A stretch of 64,000 nucleotides of DNA from Limnanthes douglasii subsp. nivea. Lineage: Eukaryota; Streptophyta; Magnoliopsida; Brassicales; Limnanthaceae. Numbering within the stretch: the first letter of the stretch is position 1; every line of letters starts with the position of its first letter. The notes beneath the pieces were generated by a model that saw only the letters and a program-made list of their open reading frames with translations, made no database searches and was not told the DNA's origin. Location of the stretch: positions 339,142,654 through 339,206,653 of the forward strand of contig JAUPFV010000002.1 in NCBI GenBank assembly GCA_036936605.1. The letters run 5' to 3'. Position numbers and translations under genes: made by a program. Shown here one piece after another: positions 1-8,838 of this stretch.

Positions 1-440
1 TATTACATAGTGGCCAAGTTCAAATGAAAACAACTACACTTCTGTAGAGAGAGAGTCTAGCATACAGTTTTTTTCACTTATAATTTTTTTTTTTCTGTAG
101 AGAGAGAGGTCTCTTAGCTTCGATACATGTGCACCCTCACAAATAAAAACTCGGTTTTTCTAGGGGATACAGCTGCAGCTGTTAAATCTAATTGTAGTAG
201 TCCCATCACTCAAAGACAGTGTACTATGTTCTCCCTTTCAATACATAGTGGCCAAGTTCAAATGAAAACAACTAGGCTTCTGTAGAGAGAGAGTCTAGCA
301 TACAGTATTTTTCACTTATAATTTTTTTTTTCTATAGAGAGAGAGAGGTCCTGACAATCTGGATAATGATCTTAGCTTCGATACATGTGCACCCTCACAA
401 ATAACAACTCGGTTTTCTAGGGGATACAACTGTAGCTGTT
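1..440 (+). repeat. about 230-bp tandem duplication inside copy A
   Basis: Two adjacent units both contain the order CATAGTGGCCAAGTTCAAAT, a GAGAGAG run, a block starting CTTAGCTTCGATACATGTGC, and GGGGATACA. The second unit carries an extra CCTGACAATCTGGATAATGA segment. The same pair appears at about 8371-8838 in copy B, so the tandem duplication predates the 2.8-kb duplication. Confidence 0.85.
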
Positions 441-1829
441 ACTTTGATATTGTATTATAATCAAAGATAATCCTTTACGTGTAAAATGGCTAACGTTTCT
501 AATCAAAGATACGATAGAGTGTACTAGTGCAACACCATTCGAGATAATCATCGTAGTCCCAATAAAATAAATTTTACTACAGTTGTTGAGTTCCGAAATT
601 TTCGTTGGGAATATATATTTTTATACAGGTGATAATTATATTGTCAGTCTTATTTCAAATTAATCTGTTTTTTATTATTTTAAGATAGTTTTGTTGTAGT
701 CATAATTCTGTGGTAATAACCTTTTATAAAAATAAAATAAGACTTCTTTTGGCTTGATTCTAGTAGCATATATATATGCTGATTTGATGTCATTGTGTTG
801 AGTCTACATTATTTGTCAACTGTGTCTACATTATTTGGTTTTTGTTCTTGGTTATGGGCGCCCTTGTATTGGAATGCTGTTCTATTTTTTAGGCATGGTA
901 CTGATTTTCCTGAGTTGTTGTTGGGCTGATGGCTTAGGTTGGTGGAAGAACTTCGAGACAAGGTTGAGTCATAGTACCCGCTATTGAACTTAGCAATTTT
1001 TTTCGCCGGCCAGAATAATGAAAAGTTGATTGAGCAAGATGGAGGTAATACTTTTTTTTATCATTTTTTATCTTAAAGTGTTTTTCGTCCTTTTATTCTA
1101 AAACTCTAGTTGAATTTTTGTTTAACAAGACGTAACCATAATTAAATTTAAAAAATATTATTATTCATTCAAAATAAATTTAATATTTAAATAAAAAGCA
1201 TGTTTGAATTATCTAAATTACACCAAACTAATAATATATGCCATGTAATCGACCAAATGTTAATAAATAATTGTAAACATTTTGATAAAACGAAAAAAAA
1301 AAATGATTTGAGACAAATAAAAGTTAAAAATCCAAAATCAATTATTACCAACTTGAAACATAAAAACAATAAACGGTAAATAAGTAATAAAACAAAATTA
1401 TAATCATGATGCAATATATATTTAAATATATAGTTTAATAGACTAACTATATACATAAATAAAAGTATTATTACCTGTAATTTATTTATTGAAGTTGTAA
1501 GATCTCATAATTTTATTTTGCTTTCGTGATCCAGATATAAAATATGCTTAAAAATCAAAAACTTAACTAATAGGTAAAATAGCAATATTTTATCTTTTTT
1601 TTATTATTATTATTAATATTGTATATAAACAAAATAAATAAAAAAATCAAAAAGCAAACTATATTATCACCATCTAACGTTTAAAAATTGCATAATACCA
1701 ATAAATATTTGAACAATTGCATATTACTAATAAATATATGAACATTATGTACCTTCTTCTATTTTTGTGAACCAATTTTTTTGTTATTTCTATTTCAAAA
1801 TATCCATACTTTAGAAACTATAGTACTAA

Positions 1830-2360
1830 TAAAAAAATCTAAAAGTAACATCGATTTTGTTTTTTTAAGACGAACCAAACTAGATGTATTGATGATAAAG
1901 ATGCGAGACCAATGATATTGGGTCTGATGGGAAACAAATCATAAATGGGAAAAAAATCATAAATGGGTTTAGTTTTGTTCATCTTCGAAAAACAATGTAT
2001 AATCTCGTATGATTTATTATGTTTCCTCTCCCATTATATAATAATGGCTGGTCTTTCAATTTTATTATGTTTGATATCTCCTGATTTATTATGCATGGTG
2101 TCGTAAGTTTGTTCTGTTTGGCCTCGCATGATTTATTATGTAAGGTCTCTCACATGTTATTATGTGGTATCGCATATTTTTTTATGTAATCCCGCATGTT
2201 TTTTTATGTCCGGTGTCGCATGTTTGGTTATCCTTGGTCTCCATGCTTGGTTATGCCTAGTCTCATATTTAATTCACAAAAAAAATTACAAAATATAATC
2301 AATAAATCTAGTTTTGTTCTTCTTAAAAAGAACAAAGACGAGTATACTTTCAAATTTTTT
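1830..2360. mobile_element. Array-bearing foldback-like element (instance 1, copy A)
   Basis: The left arm (about 1830-1890) and right arm (about 2308-2360) are imperfect inverted repeats of each other. The right arm contains CTAGTTTTGTTCTTCTTAAA and the left arm its complement. Between them, 2008-2275 holds about 11-12 degenerate direct repeats of 22-25 bp with the core TCTCGCATG...TTATTATGT. No coding capacity is visible. The ends are not sharply defined and no target-site duplication was identified. Related copies lie at 10.2-10.7 kb (by duplication), 35.7-36.2 kb and 46.7-47.1 kb. That it is mobile is an inference from its dispersed copies. Confidence 0.55.
2008..2275 (+). repeat. TCTCGCAT minisatellite, array 1
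   Basis: Successive units read TCTCGTATGATTTATTATG, TGTCGTAAGTTTGTTCTG, CCTCGCATGATTTATTATGT, TCTCTCACATGTTATTATGT, TATCGCAT, TCCCGCATG and TGTCGCATGTTTGGTTAT. The period drifts between 22 and 25 bp. The array is degenerate but clearly tandem. Confidence 0.8.
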
Positions 2361-2689
2361 CCGACCCTAATTTGAAATATGAATCTTTAGAAAAAGACTT
2401 TGGTCAAAAAATAAAAAATAGTTACGTAACTGATAGTGAAACATGAATGTTTAAAATAACATCAAAAAATTTGACACAAGATAAAATTTATTCTTGAAAA
2501 ATACATAATAAATTTTGATTAAAAAGTTTCTAGACAATAGATAAACTAAGATTTGGTTTTGAATAATCTTAGAAACTTTTCTCATTAAAATATCTGCAAT
2601 TATGAAAATTAACAATTTTTTTACCTTTATTATATTATATCAATTTTTAACTAATACTACACAAATTCACCACCATTTCAAGACCCAAC

Positions 2690-2730
2690 TAAAAAAACCC
2701 TAAAAACATTCCAAAACCCTAAAAATAATA
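2690..2730 (+). promoter_or_regulatory. Paired telobox-like motifs
   Basis: AAACCCTA occurs twice about 20 bp apart, and one or two further copies lie at the equivalent place in copy B (about 11085-11100). Teloboxes are known in plant promoters, but no transcription unit can be assigned here, so the functional reading is weak. Confidence 0.2.
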
Positions 2731-2826
2731 ATACTCCACAAAACACAATTCCTACTCAAAATTATCTTATCAAATTTCACTATCTCAATGTCTGTTCTTC
2801 GTATGTCTGCTTCAATACAACCAAAT

Positions 2827-3314
2827 AGTAAGAAAGCTTGGAGCTATGGAGGAAGAAGAAGAAAGAGCTTGTAACAAATTTTTATTCTTTGTGTTTTCTT
2901 AATCTTTGTACCTTCACAGCACTACCATATATATATATATGTAGTTGGTACAGGCTGTGAAGGAATCTTTATTGTTACAGTGGTATACTTGTAAATAAGA
3001 GACTAATGTTAAATGCTGAATTTTGTACAAGAGTGTTACTAGGACCAGCATGATTTAATTATGTGTGATATATTAGAAAGGGTCACCAGCAGTGGGTCAT
3101 AGGCCTTGTCCAGTGAATGACCCGATGGACCCTTGAGGATGGCCCAAACGACAACTCAAAGAGTCGCTTCTGATTAGTGAAGAGAAGTCAGTCACTTAGG
3201 GATTCATAACCCTAGCTAACTTCTCTTCTCCTCCATTATTCTTCCACTGCCGGTGTGGCTGTCATCAGAACGCCGGCAACACCCTTAACCGGTCGTTGAG
3301 GTGTATCCTTAACA
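2827..3314 (-). repeat. copia-1 3' LTR
   Basis: It matches 7121-7603 almost throughout, with roughly 15-20 substitutions plus a TA-repeat length difference near 2930. In element orientation it begins TGTTAAGGAT and ends near CTTTCTTAC. The start is canonical, but the end is not a clear CA. Confidence 0.9.
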
Positions 3315-3326
3315 TCCCCCCGTAAA
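3315..3326 (-). other. copia-1 polypurine tract
   Basis: On the minus strand a run of six G residues immediately precedes the TGTTAAGG start of the 3' LTR. This is the expected position for the plus-strand priming site. Confidence 0.6.
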
Positions 3327-3329
3327 TGA

Positions 3330-4459
3330 AGGGGCGAATTTGAGAGACCGAGTTTGTCTCGCAAAAAGAGAAAGCGTGCGTGAGTGAGAGGTTTAGTCAG
3401 ACAGTCGGCGAGTTGATCGTGGGAAGGAACGTAGCGGACCTGAAGATCACCCTGGAGAACTTGATCACGAATGAATTGCACATCCAGTTCGATGTGCTTC
3501 GTTCGTGCATGGAACACTTGATTGGAAGCAAGGGAAATTGCCCCGAGATTATTGCACCAGATGATCGACGGTGGAGACGGTGGGAGTTTGATCTCTGAAA
3601 ATACTGATCGCAACCACATCAGCTCAGACGATAGATTTGCAAGAGCCCTATACTCTAATTATGTTGACGAACGAGCCACAACATTATATTTCTCCGAAGA
3701 CCAAGAAATTAAAGAATCGCCCAAGTAGACACAGTAGGCGCCAACGCTACGCCTGTCATCTGGAGAGGAAGCCCAGTCGGCATTAGAAAAACCATGGAGC
3801 TGGAGGTGACCACAGGGCTTGATGTGAAGGCCAAGCCACCTGGAGCCAGATAAGTACCTCAAAACTCTCTTTAGTGATTGCCAGTGAGTTGTGTGTGGAT
3901 TCTGTTGATACTGACTTAACTTGTTCACCGCAAAGGAAATGTCAAGCCTTGTGTGTGTGAGGTACTGAAGCGCTCCTAACAGGCTTCTGTAATATGTAGG
4001 ATCAGTGAGAGGAGTGCCAGAGGAGCTAGACAGATGGACACCGACAGCCATGGGTGTAGGACAGGGCTTGGAGAAGGACAACCCTTGAGCAGCAAGTAAG
4101 TTTACTATATATTGATGTTGAGTTAGGTAGATTCCAGTGGGGTCACGATACGCCACGATGCCTAAGAAGAGGTGAAGTGGCCCCATATCCTTGAGGGAAA
4201 ATAGAGTATTAAGCTTGTGAATGAATTGTGTCAGACAGTCTGTCTGTGACCTTGTGACTAAAATATCGTCAACGTAGACTAGGATGAGAACAATGGTGGT
4301 CTTAGACACATAGTAAAATAGAGAACAGTCAGCCCTAGAGTTGGTGAAGCCCCAACTCAGAAGAGTGTCTCTAAGCCTAGAGTATCAGGCCCTTGGTGCC
4401 TGCTTAAGCCCATACTAGGCTTTGTGCAATTTACACACATGTGTGGGGTGCACAGAGTC
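3330..4459 (-). pseudogene. copia-1 pol: C-terminal reverse transcriptase and RNase H
   Basis: On the minus strand the sequence reads through the YVDDIL catalytic motif (about 4265-4285), then the SLLGALQYLTHTRLDI and SLKRVLRYLSGS regions. It ends in a copia RNase H with CNNLGAISLASN and KHIELDVQFIRD. Stops occur near 4390-4460 in the YGLKQAPRA region, and the frame changes near 3650 between RT and RNase H. The parts are recognisable and collinear but cannot be translated as one protein. RT copies the element RNA and RNase H removes the RNA strand, both in cytoplasmic virus-like particles. Confidence 0.88.
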
Positions 4460-5739
4460 TTAAAATCCTTCAGGTTGAGTCATGTAGACATCCTCAGTAA
4501 GAAACCTATTAAGAAAGGCATTATTAATGTCAAGTTGATGTACCTCCCAGTCTTTAGAGACAGCAAGAGCCAAAACTAGTCTGACAGTAGAGGGTTTTAT
4601 GACTGGACTGAATGTTTCCGAAAAATCAATGCCAGGGGTTTGATAAAACCCTTTGGCTACCAACCTGGCCTTATGCCTTTGAACAGACTCAGTTTGTTGA
4701 CCATAAGGGAAACCCTGAGAGAAAGGAAACTCAGTTTCATTAAAGACTACACTCCTAGAGATGTATGTCCTCTCATTTGAACCTAAACAAACATACCCCT
4801 TGTGATACTGACTGTATCCAAGAAAAACACATTTAACTGAATGGAATTGGAATTTATATGACTGGTATGGCCTTAGACAGGGATAGCAAGCACATCCAAA
4901 AGTTTTGAGAGTAAGATAGTTGGGTGTTTTATGAAACATAACTTCATAGGGAGACTTGTTGGATAGAACAGGGGTAGGTAGTCTGTTGATCAGATAGGTA
5001 GCAGTATCAAAGGAGTGAGACCAGTATTTGTAGGGTAAAGAGGACTGAGCTAGCAATGTCAACCCAGTCTCAACTAGGTGTCTGTGCTTTTGCTCAGCCC
5101 TTCCATTTTGGGCTGATGTGTAAGGACATGACTTCCTAAGAATGAAACCTTGTTCTTGGGCAAAAGAGAGAAGTGGTCTAAACTCCCCACCCCAATCACT
5201 TTGTACCATCTTGATAGACCTTTCAAATTGCTTTTCACCCAGTTTTTTGAAGTTTTGAAAGACAGTAAAGACCTGGCTTTTAGTTTTTATAGGGTAGAAC
5301 CAGGTATATCTTGAGTGGTCATCAAGGAAATCACATAGAATCTATAACCCTCTGTAGATGAGACAGGAGAAGGACCCCATACATCAGTGTGTATGAGGTC
5401 TAGAATATTACTAGCATGAGAATTGGATAAGGGAAAGGGTAAACTGTGAGACTTTCCCAACTGGCAAGCCTCACAAAAACTCAATGTATTTTTCTCAATG
5501 TTTTTCAGATTACAAGTTTTCAGCACATGATTTAGAGTGTTTAGTGATGGATGGCCAAGCTTCCTATGCCATCCATCCTTTAGGGAATTAGAAATAACAG
5601 ACTGAGACTCAGTAACATAGACTAGTGGTGAATCATGTAGAGCCTTGTTTGCTTGTAACTTAGGGTAGCTCTCCAACCTATAAAGCCCATTCTCAGATGT
5701 CCCTCTGAGAAGAGTAGTCCATGTTCCCTTGTCCTTCAC
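4460..5739 (-). pseudogene. copia-1 pol: integrase joined to reverse transcriptase N-terminus
   Basis: The minus strand carries the pre-integrase zinc-binding region (HRKLGHPSLN, then CEACQLGKSH) and integrase catalytic motifs: DVWGP, SDWGGEF and NGRAEQKHRH. A one-base deletion near 5335 changes frame just after YRFYVI. Past the integrase, the sequence FPYGQQTES is joined in frame to VQRHKARLVAKGF, which belongs to RT. The long spacer and the RT N-terminus usual in copia elements (some hundreds of codons) are therefore missing at about 4690. The frame ends at a stop after MTQPEGF. Confidence 0.88.
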
Positions 5740-7094
5740 AAAGCAAACACCATCATGAAATTCAAAAAAAAAACATTATTGCTATTAGTAAGTTGAGAAA
5801 CAGAGACTAGATTCTTGTTTATTGAAGGAACATGTAGGATATTAGATAAGAATATAGGTGTTTTGGTTAGTGAGTGTAGATTGGCACTCCCAATATGTTT
5901 AATAGACAACCTTTGACCACTACCAACTAGCACTCCCTTATTACCTGAGTACTCCGAATTTTGAGTCAGCAAACCTGAGTTTCCTGTGACATGATGGCTT
6001 GCTCCACTGTCAGCAAACCAGGCAGTATCACCAGTGTTGTCTTGAGTAGTGATGTATGCTGCTTGTTCAGTGTTACTCTTAGCTTGATCAGTAGGTGTAG
6101 AGCCCATAACATAGGGGTCATCTCTGTAGTAGTAGACAGGGGCAGAATGACCATATCTACTACAGATTTGACAAGTAGGCTTGTTTTGAGAAAATCTACC
6201 ACATCTGCCTCTGTAGTAGTGACCCCTGCTTCTGTTGTTGCTTGAATAGTTAGACCTTCCTCTAAACCCTCTATTTTGTCCTCTATTACCACCATAGAAA
6301 CCTCGTGAATTGATGTTGTTTTGCTGTTGTTTGAAATCAGTCTTTTGAGTGAAGTTGGCAGATGCTAGAGTCAAGTTAGACACACTGCTTTGTAGGTTTG
6401 ATAATTGCTCAAGTCTGCTCTCAAATGTGAGCAGACTAGTTTGAAGGTCCAACCAAGACAAGTCCTCTTTGTCTGTCAGACTAACCACAATGGGTGTATA
6501 GTCTGAGTCCAACCCAGCAAGAACTTGGGTGACCAGATCATCCATTAATACACCACAACCAGCAAGCATTAGGTTATCAGAAATAGATTTCATCTTGTTG
6601 AGATACTCAAACATTGACAAATTACCTTTACGATTTCTTTGAAACTCAGACTTGAAGTATGTGATTCTGGCTCTTGTTTGAGAGTCATAGAGTTTGCTTG
6701 CTGCTTCCCAGAGATTTTTCGAAGTCTGCTCTTCCATTAGCTGAGCAGCTACCTCTGGTCTCATGGTTGAATAAAGCCAGCCCAAGAGTAGCTGATCTTT
6801 AGCAACCCAGTCCTCATAACCAGGACTTTCGAATGCATTTCCTTCTGAGTCAGTGATGAATCTGAATGGACAGGGTTTGTCTCCTGTAATGTAGCCTCCA
6901 AGTTTGTTTCCTTTGACCATAGGTAATACCATGGTCCTCCAAAGCAGATAATTGTTTCTATCCAATCTGGTGTTGTGATTGTTGTTGTTGTTTATTGTGT
7001 GCAGATTCAGGTTCTTGTTGTTGCTGGAGAAGCTGTTGGGGAGTACTGACCCAAGTGAGTCACTGCTCAAGGGTGGTGAATCAATGTTGGCCAT
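5736..7094 (-). pseudogene. copia-1 gag and protease
   Basis: The minus-strand open frame begins at the first true ATG (7094), just inside the primer-binding site. It encodes a copia Gag (WRTMVLPMVKGNKLGGYITG, then the YLNKMKSISDNL region), a Gly/Arg/Asn-rich RNA-binding stretch and a CCHC knuckle (CQICSRYGH) whose last cysteine is replaced by tyrosine. The protease motif WFADSGASHH is present. The frame ends prematurely. It resumes in another frame at a run of ten A residues (5764-5773), where a one-base slip explains the break. Confidence 0.88.
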
Positions 7095-7108
7095 TGAAGG
7101 CTTGGATA

Positions 7109-7120
7109 GCTCTGATACCA
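7109..7120 (-). other. copia-1 primer-binding site
   Basis: On the minus strand the bases read TGGTATCAGAGC, complementary to the 3' end of plant initiator methionine tRNA and standard for Ty1-copia elements. It directly abuts the 5' LTR. Confidence 0.9.
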
Positions 7121-7603
7121 AGTAAGAAAGCTTGGAGCTATGGAGGAAGAAGAAGAGAGAGCTTGTAACAAATTTTTATTCTTTCTGTTTTCTTAATCTT
7201 TGTACCTTCACAACACCAATTATATATAGGTAGTTGGTACAGGCTGTGAAGGAATCTTTATTGTTACAGTGGTATACTTGTAAATAAGAGACTAATGTTA
7301 AATGCTGAATTTTTTACAAGAATGTTACTAGGACCAGCATGATTTAATTACGTGTGATATATTAGAAAGGGTCACCAGCAGTGGGTCATGGGCCTTGTCC
7401 AGTGAATGACCCGATGGACCCTTGAGGATGGCCCAAACGATAACTCAAAGAGTCGTTTCTGATTAGTGAAGAGAAGTCAGTCACTTAGGGATTCATAACC
7501 CTAGCTGACTTCTCTTCTCCTCCGTTCTTCTTCCACTACTAGTGTGGCTGTCATCAGAACGCCGGCAACACCCTTAACCGGTCGTTGAGGTGCATCCTTA
7601 ACA
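7121..7603 (-). repeat. copia-1 5' LTR
   Basis: This is the right-hand member of the LTR pair. The match ends at TTAACA (7598-7603), after which the flank differs from the PPT side of the other LTR. The LTRs differ at several percent of positions, so the insertion is not recent. Confidence 0.9.
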
Positions 7604-8010
7604 CCATCAACCATAAGAATATTCAAGTATTTCCCTTTAGTATAAGAGCATTAGAATTTAAATTATCATTTTATATTTGTACTAAGTATTAGTATCATTT
7701 TATATTTGTACTAAGTATTAGTATTTGATTCTAGTCTTATATTTTAAATGCAATTTTCTTTTATACGTTTTATATTTTTTTATTATTATTTTGTGGTGAT
7801 CATTTTATATGGTTGTTTTTAATAATTTTTATATAGCTAACTTCATACCTATTTTTTATAATATTAAGATTAATATCCTAATTTTAAATATCTGGAAAAC
7901 CACTTTAAAAGACATTTAGTTTAAACGGAGTGGTATGATTCTATTATTGATCTATAAGGCAGCAACAATACTATTGGAGTTTCTAATATTGTCGTGCTTC
8001 ATTGGCGCAG
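7604..8010 (+). other. AT-rich stretch between copia-1 and the B3 exon
   Basis: A 27-bp segment containing TCATTTTATATTTGTACTAA is tandemly repeated at about 7667-7725. The last bases (CTTCATTGGCGCAG) look like a 3' splice site, so part of this stretch is probably an intron of the B3 gene. No coding exon was recognised upstream. Confidence 0.5.
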
Positions 8011-8259
8011 ACTGTACCAGCTTCATTTGTTCAAAAATGTGAAAGGCTGCAAAAGAGGCAATCCGTAACTCTTGTGCGTGATGGTAAATCGTGGCCGGTG
8101 ATCTTTCTGAGAAGAACTGGCTCTTGTGTTTTGTCTGCAGGTTTGGCAGCATTCTGTAAGGGAAATTGTCTGCAAGAAGGAGATGCATGCATCTTTGAGC
8201 TGATGAAGACTGCCTTTGTTGACGATATCACCTTTAATGTCTCGATTTCTAGACTTTGA
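8011..8259 (+). pseudogene. Orphan last exon of a B3 (REM-like) DNA-binding protein
   Basis: After a consensus acceptor AG at 8009-8010, an 82-codon frame runs to a TGA at 8257-8259. It matches most of a plant B3 domain of the REM type: VPASFVQKCERL, VTLVRDGKSWPVIFLRR, an LSAGLAAFCKGNCL segment and GDACIFEL. The frame has no in-frame ATG at its start, so the coding sequence must begin in an upstream exon. None is recognisable in the 400 bp before it, and a copia element lies just beyond. The B3 first strand is absent. B3 proteins are nuclear transcription factors. The exon has no stop or frameshift, so the break is recent or a distant exon exists. I favour a truncated gene. Confidence 0.7.
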
Positions 8260-8370
8260 AATTAAGTTGTTTGTTTATGTGTTTTGGTTTGATGATTTTC
8301 TAATGTGGGGGAGGATGCTATCTTTTTATATGAAATGAAATTGAAGTTATAAATTTTATTAGACATTATG

Positions 8371-8838
8371 ATAGTGTACTATGTTCTCCCTTTCAATATT
8401 ATTACATAGTGGCCAAGTTCAAATGAAAACAACTACGCTTCTGTAGAGAGAGAGTCTAGCATACAGTTTTTTTCACTTATAATTTTTTTCTGTAGAGAGA
8501 GAGGTCTCTTAGCTTCGATACATGTGCACCCTCACAAATAAAAACTCGGTTTTTCTAGGGGATACAGCTGCAGCTGTTAAATCTAATTGTAGTAGTCCCA
8601 TCACTCAAAGACAGTGTACTTTGTTCTCCCTTTCAATACATAGTGGCCAAGTTCAAATGAAAACAACTAGGCTTCTGTAGAGAGATAGTCTAGCATACAG
8701 TATTTTTCACTTATAATTTTTTTCTGTAGAGAGAGAGAGGTCCTGACAATCTGGATAATGATCTTAGCTTCGATACATGTGCACCCTCACAAATAACAAC
8801 TCGGTTTTCTAGGGGATACAGCTGTAGCTGTTACTTTG
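8371..8838 (+). repeat. 230-bp tandem pair, copy B
   Basis: It has the same two-unit structure as 1-440, beginning GTGTACTATGTTCTCCCTTT. The B3 3' flank runs directly into the first unit at about 8370. Confidence 0.85.

Larger units (their letters stand above)
1..2826 (+). repeat. 2.8-kb segmental duplication, copy A
   Basis: This block is repeated in direct orientation at 8398-11203 with scattered substitutions and small indels (by eye a few percent). It begins before the window. It contains a 230-bp tandem pair, a stretch of AT-rich non-coding DNA, an array-bearing element (about 1830-2360) and telobox-like AAACCCTA motifs. It stops precisely where the copia LTR begins at about 2827. I see no gene in it; the short minus-strand open frame near 1187-1456 is AT-rich, lies inside the repeat and is not credible as coding. 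Confidence 0.95.
2827..7603 (-). mobile_element. Ty1-copia LTR retrotransposon, near full length (copia-1)
   Basis: This 4.8-kb element reads right to left. It has two LTRs (2827-3314 and 7121-7603), a primer-binding site beside the right LTR, a polypurine tract beside the left LTR, and gag, protease, integrase, reverse transcriptase and RNase H in copia order. Frameshifts, stops in RT and a large in-frame loss between integrase and RT make it non-autonomous now. No 5-bp target duplication is visible: AAATA precedes the left LTR and CCATC follows the right one. The integrase and RT wording resembles the Retrofit/Ale group, which I infer by eye. Confidence 0.93.

Noticed and set aside
1187..1456. 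89-codon minus-strand frame, repeated in part at 9620-9847
   Set aside because: It lies in AT-rich non-coding DNA within the segmental duplication. Its composition is Phe/Leu/Ile-rich by chance, a frameshift distinguishes the two copies, and no domain is visible.
2008..2275. CRISPR-like reading of the TCTCGCAT arrays
   Set aside because: The units are contiguous and degenerate, without constant repeats separated by unique spacers, and the setting is a plant nuclear genome.
3380..3728. Plus-strand frames opposite the copia-1 RNase H
   Set aside because: They are antisense shadows of the pol coding strand.
5966..6295. Minus- and plus-strand frames overlapping the copia-1 gag
   Set aside because: They are alternative frames of the Gly/Arg-rich Gag region without independent evidence.
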